From CAVZQN01 sp963837395 (GTDB lineage Bacteria > Acidobacteriota > HRBIN11 > JAKEFK01), in contig CAWINI010000004.1 in the NCBI GenBank assembly GCA_963837395.1, forward strand, positions 1,798,001-1,862,000: a stretch of 64,000 nucleotides of DNA, in the 5' to 3' direction. The translations under genes and the position numbers were made by a program. The number at the start of each line of letters is the position of its first letter. The stretch's first letter is position 1. Shown here piece by piece: positions 7,637 to 16,659 of the stretch. The notes under the pieces are model-generated. The model was not told where the DNA came from. It was given only the letters and a program-made list of their open reading frames with translations, and did no database searches.

Positions 7637-10063
7637 CTACTCATAGTGCAATGCAGTTATGGGATCAATTTTCATCGCTCGGCGTCCCGGAAGGATGCTG
7701 GCAGCGAGTGCTGTAACAACCAAAGTTGCCACGACAATCATGAACGTCCAGGGGTCGGTAGCAGTTACTCCATATAATAAGCCTTTCATCACTCTGGCCA
7801 GTGCGACTGCACCTATAGTTCCGAACAAAATTCCAAGCAGCGCCATGGTCATGCCCCGTTTCAACACCAGCAGCAGAATTGATTGCGGCTGCGCACCTAA
7901 TGCAAGCCTCACACCGATTTCTGGAATTTGCTGATTCACGAAATAGGAAAGCACGCCATAAATTCCAAGACATGCAAGCAACAAAGCAAGACCGGCAAAG
8001 GCAGCGAGTAGAATCATCGTAAAACGTCTTTGCGCAAATTCTTTTGCCACTAAATCATCCATGCTGATCACATTCGAAACCGGCAAATCTGGGTCGATCG
8101 ATCGTATGATTTGTCTTGCAGAAGTCACAATATTCATCGGGTCCGATGTGGTTCGGATTGCCAGATCCTGAGGCTCATACCATGAAAAATCAAAATTCGA
8201 TTGCTTCTCAGGAAGATACATTTCCGCTTTCGTCTCAGTTTCCAATCCCATGTTTCGAGTATTCTTTGTGATTCCAATTATCGTAAACTTTATATTCTGT
8301 CCGGAAACCTCAAATCTTTTTCCAATCGGGCTTACTTTTGCTGGATATGTTCTGGCCATCGCTTCATTAATAATGGCAACAGGCATTGATGTAGCAGTTT
8401 CGGTTCCATCAAAGTATCTTCCTTCTTTGAGCGGAATTTTCATTGTTTGAACGTATTCAGACGTTACTTGCCGATGATTTGCATCAAGTATGGCCCCCGG
8501 TTCGGACGGATATCCTTCCCATTCATAACCATTCGTTCCACCTTTCCAATCCAAAGGAACTGAAGTTGAATATCCAGCCGACACCACACCCGAAATTCCT
8601 TTTACTCTATCCAGTACTTGTTCATAAAACTGAACTCTTTTTTCATGAACGTCATATTTAGATTTTGGAAGGACAGTCTGTAATCGCACAACATTGTTTG
8701 GTTCAAAACCAAGATTCAGTTTTTGTAACTGGAAAATTGTTTGAATCAAAAGTCCAGCTCCGACTAATAACACCAAAGCCAGCGCCATTTCTGAAATCAC
8801 CAGGATGCTGCGTAATTTTTTTGCCCCAGAGCCTGCGCCCACACGTGCACCGCCGGACTTAAGGACATCATTCAAATCAGTTTTTGATGCATGAATTGAT
8901 GGAACTAATCCAAAAATCAGTCCGGTAAGAATTGATATCGCGAATGTGTATAACAGCACATAAGGATCCAGAGTAGGACGGGCAGATAATGCGACTGCGG
9001 GAGGTATAAGTTGCTGCAAAAATCGAAATGAAATTACACCAAGTATAAGACCTAATATTCCACCGGCACCTGAAAGCAAAAGACTTTCGGTTAACATTTG
9101 GCGCAACAATCGCGATTTGTCAGCCCCCAAGGCAGCACGTAATGCGATCTCTTTTTTTCTTGATGTCGCTGATGACAACAGTAGATTTGCAATGTTGGCA
9201 CAGGCAATTAATAGAACTAGAGCAACGGCAACCAAAAGTAAAATTAATGGACGCCGCACAGATCCAACAAATTGTTGACGTAGTGGAACGATGTATGCAT
9301 CGAGCTTTCCACCAGTCTCTTCTGGATGATCAGCACGAATTCGCGCCATGATCGTTTTTATTTGGGATTGTGCTTGATCGAAAGAGACGCCGTTTTTAAT
9401 TCGCGCAACAACTTCCAGGTAGTGCCCGTTCCGACTTTGAAGCTGTTCAGTGGTAAATGCCATCGGAGCCCAGATACTAATTTCTGGATCGAAGAATTGA
9501 AAATTCGCGGGCAGGATTCCGATGACTGTATACTTCGCATTATTCAAAATGATTTCCTGACCAACAATACTTGTTTGTCCAGCAAAACGGCTTTGCCAAA
9601 ATCCATAACTTAGAATCGCAACTTTGTTTGCTTCAGGAGAATCTTCCGCCGGAGTAAACACACGACCATGAATTGGCTGAACACCAAGAAGCGGGAAAAA
9701 ATCGGCGGTCACTTGAAATGCAGATAACTTTAATGGCTCGCCCCCACCTGTCAAATTAAAGTCTTGAGTGCGCATTGCTGCCATTTTTGAAAACACATGA
9801 CTTTGTGATTTCCAATCAGCGTAATTAGCTGGCGCGGGCGTATTTTCCGGAAAGCCGACGAATGATGCATCTTCCCAAATCACTACAAGTTTTTCGGGAT
9901 CTTTAAAAGGAAGGGGTTTGAAAAGTACGGAGTTAACAACGCTGAAAATTGCAGTATTTGCACCAATTCCCAAAGCAAGCGAAATCAATACAATCGCTGT
10001 AAGTCCCAGGTTACGCCATAAAATTCGGAGGCCATATCGAAAATCATGTTTAAATGAGCTCAT
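7637..10063 (-). CDS. ADOP-type orphan permease (MacB_PCD/FtsX tandem)
   Basis: An 808-residue inner-membrane protein with two copies of the MacB periplasmic core plus FtsX permease layout. The first copy starts with FRYGLRILWRNLGLTAIVLI and LALGIGANTAIFSVVNSVLFKPLPF, the signature of the 'acidobacterial duplicated orphan permease' group. FtsX three-helix blocks follow each periplasmic domain (about residues 275-420 and 690-800), with RKKEIALRAALGADKSRLLRQ and PEIGVRLALGAQPQSILLLV at equivalent places. No ATPase is encoded nearby, which is normal for this orphan class, and its substrate is unknown. The start overlaps the stop of the upstream amidohydrolase by 4 bp (ATGA), so the two are translationally coupled. 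The family is strongly expanded in Acidobacteria and is the best taxonomic hint in the window. Confidence 0.93.
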   Translation of the reverse strand: MSSFKHDFRYGLRILWRNLGLTAIVLISLALGIGANTAIFSVVNSVLFKPLPFKDPEKLVVIWEDASFVGFPENTPAPANYADWKSQSHVFSKMAAMRTQDFNLTGGGEPLKLSAFQVTADFFPLLGVQPIHGRVFTPAEDSPEANKVAILSYGFWQSRFAGQTSIVGQEIILNNAKYTVIGILPANFQFFDPEISIWAPMAFTTEQLQSRNGHYLEVVARIKNGVSFDQAQSQIKTIMARIRADHPEETGGKLDAYIVPLRQQFVGSVRRPLILLLVAVALVLLIACANIANLLLSSATSRKKEIALRAALGADKSRLLRQMLTESLLLSGAGGILGLILGVISFRFLQQLIPPAVALSARPTLDPYVLLYTFAISILTGLIFGLVPSIHASKTDLNDVLKSGGARVGAGSGAKKLRSILVISEMALALVLLVGAGLLIQTIFQLQKLNLGFEPNNVVRLQTVLPKSKYDVHEKRVQFYEQVLDRVKGISGVVSAGYSTSVPLDWKGGTNGYEWEGYPSEPGAILDANHRQVTSEYVQTMKIPLKEGRYFDGTETATSMPVAIINEAMARTYPAKVSPIGKRFEVSGQNIKFTIIGITKNTRNMGLETETKAEMYLPEKQSNFDFSWYEPQDLAIRTTSDPMNIVTSARQIIRSIDPDLPVSNVISMDDLVAKEFAQRRFTMILLAAFAGLALLLACLGIYGVLSYFVNQQIPEIGVRLALGAQPQSILLLVLKRGMTMALLGILFGTIGAVALARVMKGLLYGVTATDPWTFMIVVATLVVTALAASILPGRRAMKIDPITALHYE

Positions 10064-11643
10064 TCGGATCCTCCTTTAACGTTAGACATACGTGTGAGAC
10101 TTAGATTGTGTTCTTGCTTCAACAGACCCTGAAGTTCTTCAAGATCGTGATCACGAAAAACAAAACCTTGAGCCTTTAGGGAATTGAAATCCTTTAGAAA
10201 TGATTCAATCTGTTCTTTTGCCGGAGTAGCAATCACCCGTTGATCTGCAGCAGGATTGTAGATCTTTTCAATTTCTGCCAGCATGTGATCAAGATCTTTC
10301 CGTGACATGTAAATGCCACGCACAATAACACCATCAATATTTTCCAGATTTGAAATTTCTTGCAGCGGGTTTGATTTAAGAATTAATAGATCAGCACGCT
10401 TACCAACTTCGATCGTTCCAAATTCTTTATCACGATTCATGGCGAGTGCAGCATTCACTGTTGCAGTTTTTAAAGTTTGAAATGTTGTGAGGCCATTTTC
10501 ATTCATGATCCGAAGTTCATCATGTAGTGCAAATCCTGGAACCATGAAGGCACTTCCCCCTCCTGAATCAGTACCGGCAAGCCAGCGATCATAAATTGGA
10601 AGCAAATCTTTAAAGATTTTGATTGAAAGTGGTAGAACGTTTTGCTGAAGTGCCAGATTTGGATTTGGAGTTTCTTTTGCGATTTCAAGCCAATCGCTTT
10701 TATCCCTCCAGGACGCATACTTCATTTCAACGCTTTCATTGATTAATTTTCTTGCTGCATCGCCGCGCAGGTTCTGCCTGTAGTTATAAAACGTAGGACA
10801 ATTCCACGACTTTAAATTCTTCGATTCTTCAACATAATCTTCGTTGGTTAAAGTGAGATTGGCATCCAGAATGTACCCTTTAAAATGCTCAAAAGTTTTT
10901 TGTCCTAATTCCTTCGCTTGTTGGATCGTAATTTCATGCGGGATATGTCCTACAACATCAATTTGTTGTTTGTGAGCTTCGTCTAAAATTGCCGAATAAA
11001 TTTCCAAAGGCATGTTGTTATGAATTTTGATAAAGTCATATCCATCCTTTTTTTGTTGCCTTACGATTGCACGCCCTTCATCCGGCGATTTACTCACTTT
11101 GGCATACCAGTCCATCGGAGCACGATTCAAAATCTGACCGGTTATGTACATGTTGGCTGCCAGAAGTTTGTTTTGCTCGATTTGTTCGCGAACCTTTAGC
11201 ATCCATGGAAATCCATCCATGTCACGAACAGTTGTAACTCCATTTGCAAGATTCAAAAGATGCTGGCTACTGGAAGTAAGGTTGTGAACATGCATGTCCA
11301 CAAGGCCCGGCATCATGTAGGTGCCTGAACAATTAATTTTCTGAAATCCATCCGGCACTGAGATTTTGTTCGCATTACCAATTTCCAAAATTTTTCCGTT
11401 ATCAACTAAAACCGTTTGATCTGGAATGACCTGTTCATCACGCATGGTGATTAAGTTCACATTGGCGAATGCAAGTTTGGAAGGCTGATATTGATTTGAT
11501 AATCGTTGCTGTAGTGATTGGATTTTTAATTCTTCAAAATAAAAATTCCAGCGTTTAGCGCGTTCAGCTTGTGATTGTTGAGAACAAGCAGTGTTTAAGA
11601 GGATGAGGATCAGAATGAGAGTCCGAGCAGTGTTGAACCGCAT
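10060..11643 (-). CDS. Amidohydrolase family protein, probable lipoprotein
   Basis: A 527-residue metal-dependent hydrolase of the imidazolonepropionase-like/prolidase-like amidohydrolases. The N terminus (RTLILILILLNTACSQQ) looks like a lipoprotein signal with Cys20, though Asn at -3 is atypical. The beta-sandwich (LITMRDEQVIPDQTVLVDNG) is followed by the metal site MPGLVDMHVHN (HxH), further metal His residues in VVGHIPHEI and KTFEHFKG, and the late Asp in WLAGTDSGGG. The C-terminal return to the sandwich is GTIEVGKRADLLILKSNPL. A further 60 helical residues with no homology I can name complete the protein. It is first in a two-gene unit with the ADOP permease (ATGA overlap). Substrate unknown; peptides, ureas or cyclic amides are all possible. 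Confidence 0.88.
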   Translation of the reverse strand: MRFNTARTLILILILLNTACSQQSQAERAKRWNFYFEELKIQSLQQRLSNQYQPSKLAFANVNLITMRDEQVIPDQTVLVDNGKILEIGNANKISVPDGFQKINCSGTYMMPGLVDMHVHNLTSSSQHLLNLANGVTTVRDMDGFPWMLKVREQIEQNKLLAANMYITGQILNRAPMDWYAKVSKSPDEGRAIVRQQKKDGYDFIKIHNNMPLEIYSAILDEAHKQQIDVVGHIPHEITIQQAKELGQKTFEHFKGYILDANLTLTNEDYVEESKNLKSWNCPTFYNYRQNLRGDAARKLINESVEMKYASWRDKSDWLEIAKETPNPNLALQQNVLPLSIKIFKDLLPIYDRWLAGTDSGGGSAFMVPGFALHDELRIMNENGLTTFQTLKTATVNAALAMNRDKEFGTIEVGKRADLLILKSNPLQEISNLENIDGVIVRGIYMSRKDLDHMLAEIEKIYNPAADQRVIATPAKEQIESFLKDFNSLKAQGFVFRDHDLEELQGLLKQEHNLSLTRMSNVKGGSE

Positions 11644-11693
11644 ACGGAATTAGACCGGGCAAGGAATAAAAAGTTGGGGCAAAGGCGAAATTT

Positions 11694-11735
11694 GAGGCCC
11701 GGGCTTCGCACCCAACAACCGCAAGCCCGGGCCTC
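11694..11735 (-). terminator. GC-rich perfect stem-loop downstream of the TPR gene
   Basis: GAGGCCCGGGCTT (11694-11706) and AAGCCCGGGCCTC (11723-11735) form a perfect 13-bp stem with a 16-nt loop, 14 bp past the stop of the TPR gene at 11749. A weak T-containing stretch follows on the minus strand (AAATTT), so it is a plausible but not classical intrinsic terminator. Confidence 0.55.
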
Positions 11736-11748
11736 GATACACATGTAT

Positions 11749-13215
11749 CTACGATGCGGTGAACCTTTTAATTGCATCTTTACGCACCAGGGCGTAATCA
11801 ACGGAATTAAAATTCCATTCTGAAACATCTTTGAAAAGTTTGCGGGCATCACCTTTCTTGCCCGAGCTATCTAAAGCAAGCGCGTAGTGATACTTGTTGT
11901 AGATTACGGTCAAATCAGACTTCTTGTAATTCTCAACTGCGGCTGCATAATCTTTTTGCAATAGCGATGTCAGACCGAGAAGTGCAAAGTAACCTTCCAG
12001 TTTTCGCGGATTCGCATCGGCTTCCATCAGTTTGCGGTTTTCTTCCGCCTTAGCTTTTGCAGTTGCAAAATCACCTTGACGTGCGGCGAGCTGCCCTTCG
12101 AACAAAACCAGGGCTGCTTTTTGAAGTCGTGCAAAATTGGGATCTTGCACCTGTTTTGAAGTTTCCGCCTGAACTGTTCCAAGCTGCTTCAAAATATTTT
12201 TGCTCTGATCGAACATATTTTTATCCAGAGCAATCGTTACTTCGTTGGTCAGTGTAAAAATTTTTGCAGCGCCTGCTTCATCAGCAGGCAATCCTGAGGT
12301 TCCCGCAGATGAAACCAGTTTAGAAAGATCTTGAATTGCGGCACCGGCATCACCAGCATGCAGATGAGTGAATGCTCTATAGTTTGCGTAATTAATTCTG
12401 TTGGAAGCTTTCGCGCCTTCAATGCCTTTATCATAATCGGCAAATGCTTCTTGATAATTTCCAAGAAAAGAATTCACATGACCTTTTTTCAGGTTTACAA
12501 CGCTAAGTTTGGGATCCAATTGCAAGGCCGTTGTATATTGCTTTCTTGCATCTTCCAGTTTGTTCATTCCGCGATAAACATCACCTAAATTTTCGTGGCA
12601 CTTCGCTTCTTTCGGTGCGAGTTTGGTACACGCCTGCATATGAATTTCTGCTTGTTTCAAATCTCGAGGTTGGCCAAAAAGATAGTTAAATCCAAGGACG
12701 ATATGGCCTACTATAAAATCAGGATTTAATTCCAGTGCCTTTGACATTGATTTTCGTGCCGCTTCATTTTGATTCAGACTCCCTTGACTTGTACCGAGTG
12801 TTAACCATGCTCTTGGACTTTCCGGATAGAGCTTCACCAGTTGTTCTGACAATTCAATCCTTTTTTTCGCATCATTACTGATAAAAGTTTGATTGATTTG
12901 AGCCAGCAACTTTTCGCCATCCGTTTTTCCGCTTTTTAATGCAGCATCTAATTCCTGTTTGAATTCAGGAGCCGATGCTGATGAGAGCGCTTTATTAAAA
13001 TGGGCGTAGGAAAAACCGGGATCGAGTTGCAAAGCTTTCTTAAATAAATCGTTTGCTTCCTGCGCGCGGCCTACATCAAGAAAGAATTGTCCTTTTTCAA
13101 ATAAGGCCAATGCATCTTTTGATGATGTGGTGATAGGGATTTCTTTTGTTGCCGCTACTGCCGGAGCAGCAACTGCGCAAATAAGCGCAATCAGGACTAA
13201 AGCAATTCTTGTCAT
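11749..13215 (-). CDS. Periplasmic tetratricopeptide-repeat protein
   Basis: A 488-residue exported TPR protein. A Sec signal peptide (RIALVLIALICAVAAPAVA, cleavage near residue 21) is followed by TPR units such as ALALFEKGQFFLDVGRAQEA, NDLFKKALQLDPGFSYAHF, ARKSMSKALELNPDFIVGHI and ARKQYTTALQLDPKLSVVNL. The C-terminal half (residues 300-488) contains more degenerate helical pairs ending in a segment about the ALDSSGKKGDARKLF unit. GGAGGTC upstream of the ATG supports the start. No enzymatic domain is seen; such proteins act as protein-protein scaffolds. It is transcribed alone, between a stem-loop at 11694 and a hairpin repeat at 13233. Confidence 0.85.
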   Translation of the reverse strand: MTRIALVLIALICAVAAPAVAATKEIPITTSSKDALALFEKGQFFLDVGRAQEANDLFKKALQLDPGFSYAHFNKALSSASAPEFKQELDAALKSGKTDGEKLLAQINQTFISNDAKKRIELSEQLVKLYPESPRAWLTLGTSQGSLNQNEAARKSMSKALELNPDFIVGHIVLGFNYLFGQPRDLKQAEIHMQACTKLAPKEAKCHENLGDVYRGMNKLEDARKQYTTALQLDPKLSVVNLKKGHVNSFLGNYQEAFADYDKGIEGAKASNRINYANYRAFTHLHAGDAGAAIQDLSKLVSSAGTSGLPADEAGAAKIFTLTNEVTIALDKNMFDQSKNILKQLGTVQAETSKQVQDPNFARLQKAALVLFEGQLAARQGDFATAKAKAEENRKLMEADANPRKLEGYFALLGLTSLLQKDYAAAVENYKKSDLTVIYNKYHYALALDSSGKKGDARKLFKDVSEWNFNSVDYALVRKDAIKRFTAS

Positions 13216-13232
13216 AAGACCTCCATGGTTTC

Positions 13233-13303
13233 TACCGCAGAGTACGCTGAGTTCGCAGAGCGATCAGAAATAAGAATCTGCGATCTCTGCGTGCTCTGCG
13301 GTA
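13233..13303. repeat. Intergenic hairpin repeat (ACCGCAGAG/CTCTGCGGT type)
   Basis: TACCGCAGAGTACGCTGAG and CTCTGCGTGCTCTGCGGTA pair across a loop, in the promoter region between the divergent TPR gene and glnS. The same hairpin class is present at 45261-45325, and half-sites are at 15131 (inside glnS) and 6648. Confidence 0.75.
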
Positions 13304-13446
13304 AAAGGTTTCAAAAGCGACAGTAAATCGGATGGCAGCATGGATACAACAAACATGGAACGTTCGGGCTCAGAGGCGATACGAAAGCGTCCTGGCGGGT
13401 GATATGCGGACCTCGTGGTAAAATTTTGAACCACAGAGATACAAAT

Positions 13447-15162
13447 ATGTCAGAGTCAGAAGCTGTACCTGTCGTTAAAAAAGATTTTATCCGCGAAATT
13501 ATCGATCAAGATCTCGAACAAGGCCGTTATGATCGAGTTCATACGCGATTTCCGCCCGAACCAAACGGCTATCTTCATATCGGTCATGCAAAATCAATTT
13601 GTTTGAACTTTGGAATTTCAAAAGATTATTCCGGCAAAAGCAATTTACGTTTTGATGATACGAATCCAACCAAAGAAGAACAGGAATATATCGATGCAAT
13701 TAAAAAAGACGTGCGGTGGTTAGGATTTGATTGGGAAGATCGCGAATTTTATGCATCCGATTATTTTGATCAGCTTTACGAATGGGCAATCAAGCTGATT
13801 AAAGATGGCAAAGCATTTGTGGATGATCTGACTGCAGATCAAATCCGGGAATATCGCGGCACGTTAACTGAGCCAGGCAAAGCAAGTCCATATCGCAATC
13901 GAAGTGTCGCTGAAAATTTGGATCTCTTTGAGCGGATGAAAGCGGGTGAATTTCCGGATGGCGCACGAGTGCTTAGGGCCAAGATCGATATGGCTTCACC
14001 AAATTTAAATTTGCGCGATCCGGTGATGTATCGCATTCTTCATTCACATCATCCACGCACTGGAAATAAATGGTGCATTTACCCGATGTACGATTGGGCT
14101 CACGGTGAAAGTGATTCCATAGAAAAAATCACGCATTCGATTTGCACGCTTGAGTTTGAAGATCATCGTCCGCTTTATGATTGGTACATCGATCAACTTG
14201 GACTTTTTCATCCGCGGCAAATTGAATTTGCGCGTTTGAATCTCACCTACACCGTTATGAGCAAACGCCGGCTTTTAGACCTTGTGAACAGTGGAGTAGT
14301 TCGTGGCTGGGATGATCCGCGCATGCCCACACTTTCAGGAATTCGAAGAAGAGGTTATACACCTGAAGCGATGCGAACATTTTGCGATCGTATCGGTGTT
14401 GGCAAAGCGGAAGGTGTTGTTGACATTGCATTGCTTGAGTATTTCTTGCGTGAAGATTTAAACAAACGTGCGCCACGTGCGATGGCTGTGATCAATCCAT
14501 TGAAAGTTGTGATTGAAAATTATCCGGAAGATAAATCAGAAATGCTGGAATGCATCAACAATCCTGAAGATCCGTCGGCTGATACCCGCCTGGTTCCATT
14601 TTCAAAAGTGCTCTATATAGAAGATGAAGATTTTCGGGAAGATCCTCCGAAACAATTTTTCAGACTCGCACCAGGAAGAGAGGTCCGGTTGAGATATGCG
14701 TACTTCATTACTTGCAAAGAAGTGATCAAAGATGCATCCGGCAAAATTACAGAATTGAAATGCACCTACGATCCTGCAACAAAAGGCGGTGACGCTCCGG
14801 ACGGTCGAAAAGTGAAAGCCACACTTCACTGGGTTTCTGCACCGCATGCAATCTCAGCAGAAGTGCGGCTCTATGATTATCTATTTGCAAAGCCGGATCC
14901 AGATGATGTGGAAGAAGGTAAAGATTACAAATCGAATTTAAATCCAAAATCGCTTGAAGTGATCGATGACGCCAAGTTAGAACCATCATTGAAAGAAGCT
15001 AAGACCGGTAATACGTATCAGTTTGAACGGCTGGGATATTTCTGTATGGATCCGGATAGCACTGACGCAAAAACGGTATTCAATCGCACCGTAACACTTC
15101 GCGATACCTGGGCAAAAATCGAAAAGAAAAGCTCTGCGAACTCTGCGGTAAAAAAGAGCTAG
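13447..15162 (+). CDS. glnS: Glutaminyl-tRNA synthetase
   Basis: A class I aminoacyl-tRNA synthetase of about 571 residues that charges tRNA-Gln directly. The GlnRS-specific HIGH region is PPEPNGYLHIGHAKSIC (residues 37-53) and the KMSKS equivalent is VMSKRRL at about residue 270. NLRFDDTNPTKEEQEYIDAI and the two C-terminal beta barrels (EDEDFREDPPKQFFRLAPGREVRLRYAYF) are typical of GlnRS rather than GluRS. The ATG at 13447 is preferred over an upstream in-frame start at 13399, because the intervening codons lie in a repeat half-site (ACCACAGAGATACAAAT). The last twelve codons are made from an ACCGCAGAG-family repeat (CTCTGCGAACTCTGCGGTA), so the C terminus SSANSAVKKS is repeat-derived. Its stop overlaps the next gene's start (TAGTG). 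Confidence 0.96.
   Translation: MSESEAVPVVKKDFIREIIDQDLEQGRYDRVHTRFPPEPNGYLHIGHAKSICLNFGISKDYSGKSNLRFDDTNPTKEEQEYIDAIKKDVRWLGFDWEDREFYASDYFDQLYEWAIKLIKDGKAFVDDLTADQIREYRGTLTEPGKASPYRNRSVAENLDLFERMKAGEFPDGARVLRAKIDMASPNLNLRDPVMYRILHSHHPRTGNKWCIYPMYDWAHGESDSIEKITHSICTLEFEDHRPLYDWYIDQLGLFHPRQIEFARLNLTYTVMSKRRLLDLVNSGVVRGWDDPRMPTLSGIRRRGYTPEAMRTFCDRIGVGKAEGVVDIALLEYFLREDLNKRAPRAMAVINPLKVVIENYPEDKSEMLECINNPEDPSADTRLVPFSKVLYIEDEDFREDPPKQFFRLAPGREVRLRYAYFITCKEVIKDASGKITELKCTYDPATKGGDAPDGRKVKATLHWVSAPHAISAEVRLYDYLFAKPDPDDVEEGKDYKSNLNPKSLEVIDDAKLEPSLKEAKTGNTYQFERLGYFCMDPDSTDAKTVFNRTVTLRDTWAKIEKKSSANSAVKKS
15131..15150. repeat. Dispersed-repeat half-site inside the glnS 3' end
   Basis: GCTCTGCGAACTCTGCGGTA matches the right arm of the hairpins at 13233-13303 and 45261-45325. 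It encodes the last residues of GlnRS, so a normally intergenic repeat has become coding sequence. Confidence 0.7.
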
Positions 15163-16589
15163 TGCAAAAACAAAAGCAAGACTTCAAGATCTGGCAGATC
15201 ATTGCTGCATCCTCCGCAGGCACAATGATCGAATGGTACGACTTTTACATCTTCGGAAGTTTAGGCACGATTATCGCGCCGCTATTTTATCCGCCAGGCG
15301 ATCCTGCCGTTCAATTCCTCGTTTTGCTTGCAACTTTCGCAACCGGATTTTTGGTGCGGCCGTTCGGTGCTGTGGTGTTTGGCAGAATCGGCGATCTAGT
15401 TGGAAGAAAGTATGCATTCTTGTTAACGCTGATCATCATGGGCGGCGCCACAACTGCAATTGGATTTTTGCCAACGTACGATCATATCGGAATACTCGCA
15501 CCAATCATTCTTGTAACTCTCCGGCTGCTGCAAGGCCTTGCACTTGGCGGCGAATACGGTGGCGCTGCAACGTACGTAGCGGAACATTCCCCCGATCACA
15601 AACGCGGATACTACACCAGCTTCATTCAAACAACTGCAACGCTTGGTTTGTTTCTATCGCTAGGGGTGATTCTGGCAACACGACTCGGACTTGGTGATGC
15701 TGAATTTAAGGCATGGGGTTGGCGGATTCCATTTTTGGTTTCCGTTCTGTTGGTAGCAATGTCTTATTACATCCGGATGAAGTTGAAAGAATCGCCGCTA
15801 TTTGCAGGAATGAAGGCTGCAGGAAAAACATCACGCAAACCGCTGTCAGAAGTTTTTCGCAGCGCTGAAAATCGAAAAATAATGCTGCTAGCTTTATTTG
15901 GTGCAACTGCAGGGCAAGCTGTGGTCTGGTATACGGGACAATTTTATGCGCTGTTCTTTTTACAGACTGTCTTAAAAGTTAATTTTGTAACTGCCAATAT
16001 CATCGTTGCTGTTGCACTTGCGATTGCAACACCGTTCTTCATTGTGTTCGGATCGCTCTCAGACAAAATCGGACGCAAAAAGATTATGATGACCGGCTGC
16101 TTGATCGCAGCCTTAACTTACCTTCCTATATATAAAGCGATGCATCATTTTGCAGGAATTGTCAGCATTTCCAAAACTTCCGCACTCGATACTTCCGGCA
16201 AAATGATTCCGACGATTATTGAAGCGACAAATCCCAACGTAGTCATGTTGACAATTCTGGTGCTGATTCAGGTTTTGTATGTGACAATGGTTTATGGACC
16301 AATTGCCGCATATCTTGTGGAATTATTCCCTACCAGAATCCGATACACCTCAATGTCGATTCCATATCATTTCGGTAACGGTTGGTTCGGCGGGCTAACA
16401 CCATTTATCGTAACCTACATCGTGACTGTAAGCGGAAATATGTTTGCGGGGCTCGTCTATCCTATCGCGGTTGCTTTAATGACCTTCATCATCGGCTCCA
16501 TCAAATTGAAAGAAACAAAGGACGTGAAACTCTGGGACGAATTGAAATCGTTTAATATTGATCGCCAAAAACTTAATTCTAATCACTGA
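15162..16589 (+). CDS. MFS transporter, metabolite:H+ symporter (MHS, ProP/ShiA-like) family
   Basis: A 475-residue inner-membrane carrier with twelve predicted helices. The MHS subfamily signature is clear: TMIEWYDFYIFGSLG in TM1, FVRP-type loop FLVRPFGAVVFGRIGDLVGRK (motif A) between TM2 and TM3, and RLLQGLALGGEYGGAATYVAEH in TM4. The second half repeats motif A as GSLSDKIGRKKIMM. MHS carriers import proline, betaine, alpha-ketoglutarate, shikimate or other organic acids with protons; the substrate is not predictable here. Start is GTG overlapping the glnS TAG (TAGTG), implying translational coupling. An insertion of about 30 hydrophilic residues between helices 8 and 9 (HHFAGIVSISKTSALDTSGK) is seen in several MHS members. 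Confidence 0.9.
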   Translation: MQKQKQDFKIWQIIAASSAGTMIEWYDFYIFGSLGTIIAPLFYPPGDPAVQFLVLLATFATGFLVRPFGAVVFGRIGDLVGRKYAFLLTLIIMGGATTAIGFLPTYDHIGILAPIILVTLRLLQGLALGGEYGGAATYVAEHSPDHKRGYYTSFIQTTATLGLFLSLGVILATRLGLGDAEFKAWGWRIPFLVSVLLVAMSYYIRMKLKESPLFAGMKAAGKTSRKPLSEVFRSAENRKIMLLALFGATAGQAVVWYTGQFYALFFLQTVLKVNFVTANIIVAVALAIATPFFIVFGSLSDKIGRKKIMMTGCLIAALTYLPIYKAMHHFAGIVSISKTSALDTSGKMIPTIIEATNPNVVMLTILVLIQVLYVTMVYGPIAAYLVELFPTRIRYTSMSIPYHFGNGWFGGLTPFIVTYIVTVSGNMFAGLVYPIAVALMTFIIGSIKLKETKDVKLWDELKSFNIDRQKLNSNH

Positions 16590-16651
16590 AACACCGAATA
16601 CACAGAATTTCAAATAATATTTATTTCAGTGTATTCCGTGTTTCCGTGATT
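16581..16651. terminator. Hairpin repeat between convergent genes
   Basis: AATCACTGAAACACCGAATACA and TGTATTCCGTGTTTCCGTGATT form a long imperfect stem with an AT-rich loop, followed by TAAAAAA. It covers the MFS stop codon and separates it from the convergent arginine-deiminase-like gene, so it can serve as a bidirectional terminator. Its ends resemble the dispersed repeat class of the window. Confidence 0.6.
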
Positions 16652-16659
16652 AAAAAAGT

